From NCBI RefSeq assembly GCF_900129935.1, contig NZ_FQXJ01000013.1, positions 92,257 through 156,256 on the forward strand: DNA of 64,000 bases, read 5' to 3'. Position numbers and translations under genes: made by a program. Every line of letters begins with the position of its first letter. Position 1 is the first letter of the stretch. The stretch is from Desulfosporosinus lacus DSM 15449. Lineage in GTDB: Bacteria; Bacillota; Desulfitobacteriia; Desulfitobacteriales; Desulfitobacteriaceae. The notes under the pieces are model-generated. The model saw only the letters and a list, made by a program, of their open reading frames with translations, ran no database searches and had not been told where the DNA came from. Shown here piece by piece: positions 1 through 7,663 of this stretch.

Positions 1-1305
1 TTATTACCGTCTTGTGATAAGTCCCCGGTCGCTATGCTCATGGCTGCGGCCAGACTCAATATTCCAACCATCTTTTTGCCGCCTGGCCCTATGCTCTCTC
101 ATTTCGATGAGAATGGAGAACAACGGATCATGTCCGATATTAAAGAAGCCATGGGGGCTATTAAAAAGCAACTGATCACAGATGATCAGTTTGAGGCTGT
201 TGAGAGCGATACCTGCGCAACGGTTGGAGTCTGCGGCATGATGGGTACAGGAAATACTATGGGTTGCCTCATTGAAGCTCTGGGTATGAGTTTACCTGAG
301 ACCGCGACGACTCCGACAGTCTACGCTGAAAAGCGCCGTCAGGCTAAAAAGACTGGGGAACGTATCGTAGAAATGATTCGAGAAAATCTGAGGCCGAGAC
401 AAATCTTGACGCCTGCTAATCTGGATAATGCTATTCGCTTTCTTATGGCCATCGGAGGCTCGACCAATGTAATCCTGCACTTGCCCGCTCTTGCTCGGGA
501 AGCAGGTTTCGAATTAAGCCTTGATCGTATCGATGAACTGTCTGGTGCAACACCCTGCGTTGCTAAATTTAAACCATCTAGCAAATTTACTCTGTGGGAC
601 TTTTTCCAAGCTGGGGGAGTTGGTGCCATACTTGGTGTTCTAGCGCCACTTATCCAAAAGGATGTTCTTACAGTGACAGGAGAAACCATCTCTGCCTATA
701 GTCGAAAAGTAAGAAACTCAGATGCGATCCGTTCCTTGAATGACCCGTATCACCCCCAAGGCGGAATTGTTATCCTTAAGGGCAATCTTGCACCGGATGG
801 TGCCGTTATTAAAGTGAGCGGGATTAAGAATCCGCCAAACCGCAAAGTGGGTACAGCGAAAACCTTCGATTCAGAAGAAGATTTGATGGACCACATTATG
901 AATAAAGAAATCAAACCAGGGGACGTCTTGGTGATCCGGTATGAAGGCCCTGCAGGAGGCCCAGGGATGAGAGAATTGTCTATTCCGGCTGCCCTGCTTA
1001 CAGGGATGGGCCTGGGTGACAGTGTGTCCATGATTACGGATGGCCGCTTTTCAGGCGCCACAAAAGGTTTCTGTATAGGCCACGTAACTCCTGAGGCCCA
1101 TGTTAGAGGGCCTATCGCAATCGTCCATGACGGTGATTCAATCGAAATTAATCTTGAACAAAAACAGCTAAATCTGCTGATTAGTCCGGAAGAAATGGCG
1201 GAACGCTTTGCAAAACTGCCCCCTCGGAAGCCTCCTGTGAATACCGGATTCCTTGGTTTATACAGTCGTAATGTTGGGCAAGCGAATCACGGGGCCCTAT
1301 TATAA
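1..1305 (+). CDS. IlvD/Edd-family dehydratase, 5'-truncated by window edge
   Basis: Dehydratase of the dihydroxy-acid / sugar-acid dehydratase family, which removes water from 2,3-dihydroxy acids with the help of an Fe-S cluster. The reading frame is open from the first base and begins inside the conserved cluster-binding motif CDKSPVA, so the gene starts upstream and about 130 N-terminal residues are missing. Other family marks are CGMMGTGNTMG (second cluster cysteine), GGSTNVILHLPALA and GRFSGATKGFCIGHV near the C-terminus. It is followed after 33 bp by the split UxaA-like lyase, so it is probably part of that operon. The family covers both IlvD (branched-chain amino acid synthesis) and sugar-acid dehydratases. 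The neighbours favour a catabolic sugar-acid role, but the sequence alone does not decide this. Confidence 0.9.
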   Translation, partial: LLPSCDKSPVAMLMAAARLNIPTIFLPPGPMLSHFDENGEQRIMSDIKEAMGAIKKQLITDDQFEAVESDTCATVGVCGMMGTGNTMGCLIEALGMSLPETATTPTVYAEKRRQAKKTGERIVEMIRENLRPRQILTPANLDNAIRFLMAIGGSTNVILHLPALAREAGFELSLDRIDELSGATPCVAKFKPSSKFTLWDFFQAGGVGAILGVLAPLIQKDVLTVTGETISAYSRKVRNSDAIRSLNDPYHPQGGIVILKGNLAPDGAVIKVSGIKNPPNRKVGTAKTFDSEEDLMDHIMNKEIKPGDVLVIRYEGPAGGPGMRELSIPAALLTGMGLGDSVSMITDGRFSGATKGFCIGHVTPEAHVRGPIAIVHDGDSIEINLEQKQLNLLISPEEMAERFAKLPPRKPPVNTGFLGLYSRNVGQANHGALL

Positions 1306-1338
1306 AAAACAAAATTTAACACGTTAGGAGATACAAAA

Positions 1339-1620
1339 ATGCTTACGGCTTTATGCATCCATCCTCGTGACAATGTGGCTGTTGTACTCAGAGAGGTTCG
1401 TAAGGGAGAAGATGTTCTCGTAAATTTGAATACAGGCGCCGTTCATTTAACGGCCCAGAATGATATTCCTTTTGGACATAAAATTGCGGTAACCACCCTT
1501 CCCGTAAGTAAACCTATTATCAAATACGGTGAAGAGATCGGAAATGCCAAAACCCTTATCCAGCCTGGAGAGTGGGTTCATCTGGAAAATGTCTATTGCG
1601 AACGGGGCCGTGAGGACTGA
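1339..1620 (+). CDS. UxaA/SuyA-type SAF-domain small subunit
   Basis: A 93-residue protein made only of a SAF domain, equivalent to the N-terminal domain of altronate/galactarate dehydratase or to the small subunit of (2R)-sulfolactate sulfo-lyase (SuyA). The segment with HPRDNVAVVLREVRKGE and DIPFGHKIAV is typical of this domain, and an AGGAG ribosome site precedes the ATG. The large catalytic part is the next gene, so the enzyme is encoded as two polypeptides, as in SuyAB, rather than as one fused UxaA chain. Context (IlvD-like dehydratase, DapA-like aldolase) suggests hydroxy-acid dehydration. Sulfolactate cleavage is a real alternative. Confidence 0.82.
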   Translation: MLTALCIHPRDNVAVVLREVRKGEDVLVNLNTGAVHLTAQNDIPFGHKIAVTTLPVSKPIIKYGEEIGNAKTLIQPGEWVHLENVYCERGRED

Positions 1621-1664
1621 TTCAACTATATATAAATTTAGACAGGGAGAGGAATTAAAGACAC

Positions 1665-2837
1665 ATGCATACATTTTATGGATATCGACGGCCACAGGGG
1701 TTACCTGGGGTAAGGAATTTGGTAGCCATTATTCCATCTGTTTTTTGTGCCAATACAGTCGTACGACGGATTACCCAGCAAGTAGCTGGAACGGTTGAGC
1801 TAACCCATCCGGTCGGCTGCAGTCAGGTAGGTTTAGACTTAGAACTTACTGCAAAAGCATTAAAGGGAGTTGGCAGACACCCGAACTTCTACGGAGTTGT
1901 GGTGGTGGGCCTTGGGTGTGAACGATTTCGGGCTAAAGAATTAGCTGACAGTATTGCGGCAACGGGTAAACCTGTAGAAATGCTCGTAATTCAAGAAGAA
2001 GGTGATACTCAAGAAGCAATAGCTAAAGGAGTACTTCTGGCACAAAAGTTAGTAGAACAAGCCGCTAAACAACAGAAAGAGGAATTTCCCCTTTCTGAGC
2101 TATGTTTAGGCCTTAAATGCGGTGGAACAGACGCTACATCGGGAATTGCTGCCAATCCAGTCCTTGGATGGGTCACAGACCAAATCGTTGCCGAAGGCGG
2201 CAGTGCCATGTTGACAGAAGTCACAGAACTGATTGGGGCTGAGCATGTCCTTGCCCGACGAGCGGTAACACCACAAGTCGGACAAAAGATCCTGGAGACC
2301 ATCCATAATATGGAAAATAAATTGAAGGTCGGAACAGCCCATTGCGATCTCCAAAATCGGTCAGCATTGATCTCCCCAGGCAATGAAGATGGCGGAGTAA
2401 CAACGGTGGTTGAAAAAGCTTTGGGGGGAATTCACAAAGGGGGAACCGGGCCAATCACTGGAGTACTTGCTTATGGGGAGCCTTTAGTGGAGCATGGCTT
2501 ATATATCTTAGATTGCCCTGGCCATGATGGAGAAGCTGTGACGGGACTCGCGGCCTCTGGTTGCCAAGTCGTCGTTTTTACCACAGGAAGAGGAACCCCC
2601 ACTGGTTTCCCCGGAGTACCTGTGGTTAAAATCACCGGAAACACTTCAACCTATGAGCGTATGAAATTCAACCTTGATTTCAACGCTGGGGAGATAATTG
2701 ACAAAGGCTTAAGCATCCCTGAAGTTGGGACAGGACTCTTGAAGACAGTCATAGAAACTGCCTCAGGCGTACCAACGAAAGCAGAAATTGGTCTGCATGA
2801 TGAGCTGTTTTGTATTACCCGCAGTTACGGTGGTTAA
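1665..2837 (+). CDS. UxaA/GarD/SuyB-type large catalytic subunit
   Basis: A 390-residue catalytic subunit of the altronate/galactarate dehydratase or sulfolactate sulfo-lyase family. It opens with FYGYRRPQGLPGVRN, the usual start of the UxaA C-terminal domain, followed by LTHPVGCSQVG and VGLGCERF with conserved cysteines, and LGLKCGGTDATSGIAANP in the middle. Family members bind iron or an Fe-S centre through such cysteines and eliminate water or sulfite alpha to a carboxylate. It lies 44 bp after its SAF partner and 64 bp before a DapA-type aldolase. This order fits dehydration to a 2-keto-3-deoxy acid followed by aldol cleavage, which is inferred. Substrate unknown. Confidence 0.85.
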   Translation: MHTFYGYRRPQGLPGVRNLVAIIPSVFCANTVVRRITQQVAGTVELTHPVGCSQVGLDLELTAKALKGVGRHPNFYGVVVVGLGCERFRAKELADSIAATGKPVEMLVIQEEGDTQEAIAKGVLLAQKLVEQAAKQQKEEFPLSELCLGLKCGGTDATSGIAANPVLGWVTDQIVAEGGSAMLTEVTELIGAEHVLARRAVTPQVGQKILETIHNMENKLKVGTAHCDLQNRSALISPGNEDGGVTTVVEKALGGIHKGGTGPITGVLAYGEPLVEHGLYILDCPGHDGEAVTGLAASGCQVVVFTTGRGTPTGFPGVPVVKITGNTSTYERMKFNLDFNAGEIIDKGLSIPEVGTGLLKTVIETASGVPTKAEIGLHDELFCITRSYGG

Positions 2838-2901
2838 ACAAGAGGCCGCAGCCATCCGTAAATTTAATGAACTAATACATCGATTATAGGGAGGTTCAAG
2901 T

Positions 2902-3801
2902 ATGTCGTTTGAATTGAAGGGGGTATATGCTCCTATTCCAACACCATTTGTCGACGGCAAAATCGCCTACGATAAATTGGAGGGCAACTTAGAATATTGG
3001 CTTGACTCCAAGCTCGAGGGCCTTGTTGTGTTAGGGTCTAATGGTGAGTTTGTACTATTAAGTTCTGAAGAAAAAATCCAACTTATTAAGTTTGTCTGTC
3101 AAAAAGCTACGGGCCGAAAATCGGTCATTGCCGGAACGGGTGCAGAGTCCACTGCAGAAACTATTTTTTTAAGTCAACAGGCTGCTACCGTCGGGGCTGA
3201 CGCTGTTTTGGTGGTAACACCTAATTACTATAAAGGGGCTATGTCGGACAAGGCTCTGATCCAATTCTATCTGGATGTGGCCGAGGCTAGCCCCGCCCCT
3301 GTTATTTTGTACAATATGCCGGGTAATACGGGAATTAATTTATCCCCTAATGTAGTAGCTGAATTAGCACAACATCCTAACATCATTGGTATCAAGGATA
3401 GCGGAGGAAACATTGTTCAGATTACTGAGGTCATTCGCAACACCCCTTCAGACTTTTCAGTGTTTGCGGGTTCTGCAAGTTTTCTCTACGCCAGTTTAGC
3501 TTTAGGGGCCAAAGGCGGAACGTTAGCCCTGGCTAATGTATTCCCTAATGAGTGTGCTGAGGTTCAATCATTATTTGAAGCAGGCAAATGGAAAGAGTCT
3601 AAGGCTTTGCAGCTTAAGCTTATGGAGAGCAATACCGCTGTGACTGCTCGCTTTGGGATTGCCGGACTTAAAGCTGCTATGGATATGCTCGGCTATTTTG
3701 GAGGAGATCCTCGTTTGCCTCTTCTGCCTATTGGCGGAGTGGAAAAAGCAGATCTTAAAGATATCTTAAACCGTACACAATTCGTTGCTAATATTAACTA
3801 A
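2902..3801 (+). CDS. DapA/NanA-family aldolase (class I, TIM barrel)
   Basis: A 299-residue protein of the dihydrodipicolinate synthase / N-acetylneuraminate lyase superfamily, which forms a Schiff base between a lysine and a 2-oxo acid. The catalytic residues can be placed: the tyrosine in VILYNMPGNTG and the lysine in IIGIKDSGGN, with GSNGEF in the carboxylate-binding position. The start ATG has a GGGAGG ribosome site. In this operon it most likely cleaves a 2-keto-3-deoxy sugar acid or 4-hydroxy-2-oxoglutarate to pyruvate plus an aldehyde acid, rather than making lysine precursors (inference). A degraded sequence matching its first codons lies behind the glcDF genes at 34130-34264. Confidence 0.88.
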   Translation: MSFELKGVYAPIPTPFVDGKIAYDKLEGNLEYWLDSKLEGLVVLGSNGEFVLLSSEEKIQLIKFVCQKATGRKSVIAGTGAESTAETIFLSQQAATVGADAVLVVTPNYYKGAMSDKALIQFYLDVAEASPAPVILYNMPGNTGINLSPNVVAELAQHPNIIGIKDSGGNIVQITEVIRNTPSDFSVFAGSASFLYASLALGAKGGTLALANVFPNECAEVQSLFEAGKWKESKALQLKLMESNTAVTARFGIAGLKAAMDMLGYFGGDPRLPLLPIGGVEKADLKDILNRTQFVANIN

Positions 3802-3824
3802 TAATCGCTATCCCCTCCTTCTTA

Positions 3825-3855
3825 AAAGAGTCGCTCTCATGGCGGCTCTTTCTGA
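3825..3855 (+). terminator. Rho-independent terminator after the aldolase gene
   Basis: A 10-bp stem (AAAGAGTCGC with GCGGCTCTTT, one G-T pair) around a short loop, followed by TCTGATT, 24 bp after the aldolase stop codon. It closes the first operon before the separately promoted dehydrogenase gene. Confidence 0.6.
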
Positions 3856-3911
3856 TTAAGGACTAAGCATAAATTCATTGAAATTGTTTGCGTACATTGA
3901 AAACCAACTGC

Positions 3912-3941
3912 TTGTCTGCCCCTGCGTTTCTAATTTATAAT
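3912..3941 (+). promoter_or_regulatory. Putative sigma-A promoter of the 2-hydroxyacid dehydrogenase gene
   Basis: A perfect TATAAT at 3936-3941 lies 30 bp before the ATG at 3971. TTGTCT at 3912-3917, 18 bp upstream of it, is a plausible -35 box. GTAAGGGAG next to the ATG is the ribosome site. Assigned by eye only. Confidence 0.45.
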
Positions 3942-3970
3942 ATAATAAACTATGAGTAAGGGAGAATACG

Positions 3971-4945
3971 ATGAAGCCAAAAATATTTCTTGCTAGGAAA
4001 GTTCCCAAAGAAGTGGAAGATTATATTGCTCAACATTGTGACATTGAGAAATGGAATGGTCCAGGAATTATTCCTCGTCATGAACTCCTAAAGCTTTTAG
4101 GGGATTCAGAGGGGCTTTTAATTAACAGAGAATTAATAGATCCGGAATTACTGGATTCTGCTCCAAAATTAAGAGTTGTCAGTAATAACTCAGTTGGATA
4201 TAACAATTTTAACATAGAAGCCATGAAATCTAGAGGGATCATTGGAACAAATACTCCATCTGTTTTAGACGAGACTGTAGCTGATCTTGTACTAGGCTTG
4301 ATTTTAGCAACTGCACGTCGAATTTCCGAACTAGATCGATATGTAAAGACAGGTCAGTGGCAGGGTATTATTGGAAATGAACTGTATGGGACTGATGTTC
4401 ATCATGCGACAATCGGGATCATAGGAATGGGCAGGATTGGAGAATGCATTGCGGAAAGAGCAAAATTCGGGTTTAAAATGCGTGTCCTCTATTGTAACCG
4501 TAAGCAGAGAGCTGAGGCAGAAGAAAGATTGGGTGCCGAGCACTGTTCCCTGGAACAGTTACTGCAGGAGTCAGATTTTGTAGTTCTTATGACCCCCCTT
4601 ACACCTCAAACGATTAATATTATGAGTGATAGAGAATTTGGCTTTATGAAACGGACAGCGATCTTTATTAATGCTTCTCGCGGAGAGACAGTCAACGAAA
4701 GTGCTCTCATTAAAGTACTCGAGGAGGGGAAAATTCGCGGAGCCGGTCTGGACGTTTTTGACAAAGAACCCGTAGACCCTAATAATCCGCTATTAAAGAT
4801 GCCAAATGTTGTAACACTCCCTCATATCGGATCAGCGACGGCCAAGACGCGTTTTGATATGGCGATGCTTGCAGGCCAGAATCTCGTCAAAGCACTTTTA
4901 GAAAATGAACCTGCAAATTTAGTCCCAGAATTAAAGAATATTTAA
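3971..4945 (+). CDS. D-isomer-specific 2-hydroxyacid dehydrogenase (glyoxylate/hydroxypyruvate reductase type)
   Basis: A 324-residue NAD(P)-dependent reductase of the D-2-hydroxyacid dehydrogenase family, cytosolic. The Rossmann motif GIIGMGRIGECIAERA sits near residue 155. The catalytic triad is recognisable as Arg in NASRGETVNESAL, Glu in DVFDKEPVDP and His in LPHIGSATA. Length and motifs fit glyoxylate/hydroxypyruvate or 2-keto-acid reductases best. It has its own putative promoter and a terminator on each side, so it is transcribed alone, but it neighbours the aldolase operon. A product such as glyoxylate or tartronate semialdehyde from the aldolase would be a logical substrate (inference). 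Confidence 0.88.
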   Translation: MKPKIFLARKVPKEVEDYIAQHCDIEKWNGPGIIPRHELLKLLGDSEGLLINRELIDPELLDSAPKLRVVSNNSVGYNNFNIEAMKSRGIIGTNTPSVLDETVADLVLGLILATARRISELDRYVKTGQWQGIIGNELYGTDVHHATIGIIGMGRIGECIAERAKFGFKMRVLYCNRKQRAEAEERLGAEHCSLEQLLQESDFVVLMTPLTPQTINIMSDREFGFMKRTAIFINASRGETVNESALIKVLEEGKIRGAGLDVFDKEPVDPNNPLLKMPNVVTLPHIGSATAKTRFDMAMLAGQNLVKALLENEPANLVPELKNI

Positions 4946-5033
4946 GTCCCCTCTACCCAGGTGAATAACCGTCTTTTTTCGGGACAATTAATCGCAAAAA
5001 AATGGGGTTGTAAAAATACAACCCTGCACTCCT

Positions 5034-5060
5034 CCTTAGCTCTGTCTAAGGAATTTTTTT
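5034..5060 (+). terminator. Terminator after the dehydrogenase gene
   Basis: CCTTAG / CTAAGG stem with a 6-nt loop followed by AATTTTTTT, on the plus strand. A second hairpin (GGGTTGTA / TACAACCC) lies about 30 bp upstream, at about 5004-5023, without a T run. Confidence 0.7.
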
Positions 5061-5068
5061 ATCAATTT

Positions 5069-5160
5069 CGAGACTCCCACTTCTTCAAGTGGGTGTTCCT
5101 TACACTGGGGACTTACGTCACCGAAGTCTCGATGTTCAGCTTTAGCTGAACGAGCTCACT
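5069..5160 (+). repeat. 92-bp palindromic element, short copy (IS200/IS605-end or MITE-like)
   Basis: Begins with a hairpin (CCCACTT cttc AAGTGGG) and ends with a second one (GTTCAGCT tt AGCTGAAC). The same two hairpins in the same order bound a longer, 165-bp copy on the opposite strand at 62378-62542. This copy lacks the internal segment of the long one. Hairpins near both ends without terminal inverted repeats are what IS200/IS605-type elements and their non-autonomous derivatives look like. That assignment is inference. The right end overlaps and supplies the stop codon of the FAH-family gene. Confidence 0.7.
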
Positions 5161-5788
5161 TCGAAAGCTTAATAATGCAGTTCCCTAACTCTTTGTCTGC
5201 TAATTTACATACAAAATGATCCCCGTCAAGAACCGGCCCAACTCCCGCCGGAGTACCTGTAAAAATGATATCCCCTCGATCCAGTCCCAGGTGTCTAGCC
5301 GTATACTCAATAATTGTCGGCAAGTCAAATATAACGTTCTTCATATTGCCACGTTGGACCTCTTGTCCATTTTTTTCTAAAGAAAAGTCAAGTTCCATCA
5401 ATGCCTTAAGTCCAACAAAAGGTTGCCAAGAGGTGATTACAGCAGAGTTCATAAACCCTTTAGCAAGTACCCAAGGATAGCCCTTCCCTTTTAACTCTGT
5501 CTGCACATCACGCAATGTAAAGTCGATACCTATAGCCATTTGATCTACAAGGTCATCCACCTTAATTCCCGGCTCATATCGTCTGTTAATATGAAATACG
5601 AGCTCTGCTTCATATTGAATTTCGCCCCGATCTCCCGGAAAAATTATCTCACTTCCATTAGCCTCAGCTAAAGAATGGGTTGGCTTAGTAAACAATAACG
5701 GGACTTGTGGCACGGCATTGTTAAGTTCATGAGCATGTTGTACATAATTTCGGCCAACGCAAATTATGTTTTTAATAGATTCTAGCAT
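5156..5788 (-). CDS. Fumarylacetoacetate hydrolase (FAH) family protein, acylpyruvase-like
   Basis: A 210-residue protein of the FAH superfamily, metal-dependent hydrolases or decarboxylases that cleave C-C bonds of 3-acylpyruvates or act on oxaloacetate and homoprotocatechuate intermediates. IICVGRNYVQHAHEL at the N-terminus, the metal-binding YEAEL near residue 68, and GIDFTLRDVQ followed by AKGFMNSAVI match the short FAHD1/YcgM group. TAGGAGG precedes the ATG. The TGA stop codon lies inside the end of the palindromic element at 5069-5160, so the last few codons may have been altered by that insertion. It faces the sugar-acid cluster and may act on its oxo-acid products, but nothing shows this directly. 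Confidence 0.85.
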   Translation of the reverse strand: MLESIKNIICVGRNYVQHAHELNNAVPQVPLLFTKPTHSLAEANGSEIIFPGDRGEIQYEAELVFHINRRYEPGIKVDDLVDQMAIGIDFTLRDVQTELKGKGYPWVLAKGFMNSAVITSWQPFVGLKALMELDFSLEKNGQEVQRGNMKNVIFDLPTIIEYTARHLGLDRGDIIFTGTPAGVGPVLDGDHFVCKLADKELGNCIIKLSK

Positions 5789-5991
5789 GAGTAGCCTCCT
5801 AAACGATTTTTGGAGTCAATCTTCTCTCGACTCCTTAAGTCCTACGAAATTATACATACTAAAAAAATACCCTTTATAATATAACACGCGACCTTCTCGC
5901 GAACAAACTTTAACAGAACATAATACAGTATTTTTAAAAGGAAGCATACAGGAAAAATTTTCCTTTTTATAATTTCTTAATTTCTATTACC

Positions 5992-6729
5992 TTAATATTC
6001 GACATCTCTTAAGAATAAGCCTTTTGCTTGGGCTAAAGGTCCCGCTTCCCATCGCTTCTTTTCATTCAATATCTTTTCAACATCGGTTGGTTTTAGATTA
6101 CCCTTACCTGCTTCAATAAGAGTTCCGACAATAATTCTTACCATATTCCATAGGAATCCATTGCCATTAACCTCAATTACTAAAAGACCATCCTTCTCAT
6201 CAATGTTGATATAATTGATCGTTCTAATTGTCGATTTATCACTATTTCTTAAGTTAGTAAAGCTCTGAAAGTCATGAGTGCCAATTAAGACCTGAGAAGC
6301 ATATCTCATCTTCATCAAATTTAGTTTATCAGCAAGATGATACGTATACTTCCTGTTAAAAACATCTCTAAACTTATTGTTGTTTATTTTATAAACATAT
6401 GTTTTCGATTTTACATTATATCTTGCATGAAATCGCTCAGCTACTTCTTCAATAGATTTGATCCCTATATCTTCAGGTAAATATTCATATAAATAATCCA
6501 ACATAGTGTCTGTACTCAAAGCACATTTCGTATGAAAATTTGCGATGTAATTTTCAGCATGGACGCCTGAATCTGTTCTTCCACACCCTACTAATTGAAC
6601 AGCTTCCTCTGTCATTTTAGATAATACAGCTTCTATTTTACCTTGTATCGTAAGATCAGTATCCTTTTGTTTTTGCCACCCTTTGTATTTGAAACCATCA
6701 TAGCTAATCTTCATTTTTAAATTTCTCAT
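5992..6729 (-). CDS. truA: tRNA pseudouridine(38-40) synthase TruA
   Basis: A 245-residue pseudouridine synthase that modifies positions 38-40 in the tRNA anticodon arm. The catalytic aspartate lies in VGCGRTDSGVHA near residue 52. Further TruA marks are the N-terminal KISYDGFKYKGWQKQ, the SFTNLRNSD segment and NGFLWNMVRIIVGTLI near the C-terminus. Normal length for the family. It stands alone here rather than in the usual ribosomal protein operon with ecfT/rplM, which suggests a second truA paralogue in this genome (inference). Confidence 0.95.
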   Translation of the reverse strand: MRNLKMKISYDGFKYKGWQKQKDTDLTIQGKIEAVLSKMTEEAVQLVGCGRTDSGVHAENYIANFHTKCALSTDTMLDYLYEYLPEDIGIKSIEEVAERFHARYNVKSKTYVYKINNNKFRDVFNRKYTYHLADKLNLMKMRYASQVLIGTHDFQSFTNLRNSDKSTIRTINYINIDEKDGLLVIEVNGNGFLWNMVRIIVGTLIEAGKGNLKPTDVEKILNEKKRWEAGPLAQAKGLFLRDVEY

Positions 6730-6795
6730 AAGTTCCGCCTTTTATTTATTTTCTCTTATCATTTTCCCATTTACTTTTTGGTTATACAGTATTGC

Positions 6796-7461
6796 TCATT
6801 TACGGACTTTGGAGAACAGCTGTGATCGCTTATCGGACTTAGCCTTTTCATATTGACTCTTAGTCATATCAATAATATCGACCGAAAGATGATTAGCAAT
6901 CAACTCTGCCTGCATTCCGTTTAATGTACTGTAAAATTGGCTGTCGACGTTAGCCTCAAGCATGGTTGCAGCTTGCATATATTTTTGAATTAGCTCTGAT
7001 CGATTTAATGTGCCAGCTTTACTGCGTTGGCTATACTCCTGAATTGCTGCTGAATACAAAGTATCCAAACGGCTCAAGGCTATATTCTGCAGGTTATTAA
7101 ACTGAGACTTATACTTAGCACTAATTTGGTTTTCCGTGATTCTTTTCTCGATATTTTCATTCGCAGGAGTAGAATTGCTCAACACTTCGCTTTCTTCATA
7201 CTCCACTGACTTTGAGTTGTTATTCGGTTGTGAATTGTTAGGAACTTCTAAGAAATTAGCACCCTCCACTGTATCAGCGTCCTCTAAAGTTTTGGCAACA
7301 TTAGCATCATTAAACGAAGTAAAAAATTCCGCTCCAAATTGACTATTAAGTTGTTGTTGGATTTGCGGATTCGGTTTGAAATATTTGTTGTATCCCCCAA
7401 AACATATTAAGGCAATAAATAAAAGCATAGCACCTACAAATATCAAAAACTTTTTTTTCAT
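6796..7461 (-). CDS. Membrane-anchored protein of unknown function
   Basis: I do not recognise the family. From the ATG at 7461 (GGAGAG just upstream) the protein has about 221 residues. An upstream ATG at 7473 lacks a ribosome site. It begins MKKKFLIFVGAMLLFIALICF, a single signal-anchor helix, followed by a hydrophilic, Asn/Ser-rich linker (about 50-90) and a Lys/Gln-rich helical C-terminal half. A topology with a short inside N-terminus and an extracellular or peptidoglycan-facing helical domain is likely. It lies 67 bp from truA on the same strand and could be transcribed with it. Confidence 0.65.
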   Translation of the reverse strand: MKKKFLIFVGAMLLFIALICFGGYNKYFKPNPQIQQQLNSQFGAEFFTSFNDANVAKTLEDADTVEGANFLEVPNNSQPNNNSKSVEYEESEVLSNSTPANENIEKRITENQISAKYKSQFNNLQNIALSRLDTLYSAAIQEYSQRSKAGTLNRSELIQKYMQAATMLEANVDSQFYSTLNGMQAELIANHLSVDIIDMTKSQYEKAKSDKRSQLFSKVRK

Positions 7462-7602
7462 AAATCTCTCCATACAATTAAATTAATATCATTAAATTAT
7501 TTTTTGTTTGTTTGTTTATATGATAATATTCAATGAAGCATGGACAAATCCCTTTTTCTATGGTTGCCTGTTTTTCAAGAATAAGACGAGATAATTAACT
7601 AA

Positions 7603-7637
7603 ACAAAAACCCCCGAGAATAAATAATTCCCAAGGGT
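7603..7637 (-). terminator. Terminator of the acetyl-CoA synthetase gene
   Basis: Read on the minus strand: an 11-bp stem (CCCTTGGGAAT with ATTCTCGGGGG, including G-T pairs) and then a T run, 27 bp after the acsA stop codon. Confidence 0.8.
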
Positions 7638-7663
7638 GTACCCATAGAACAATAGTTGTTCTC

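Noticed and set aside
1447..1798. Overlapping frames across the small UxaA-type gene
   Set aside because: They are shadows of genes with intact family motifs and proper ribosome sites.
4961..5149. Plus-strand open frame of 62 codons
   Set aside because: It is made of the dehydrogenase terminator and the palindromic element; no ribosome site.
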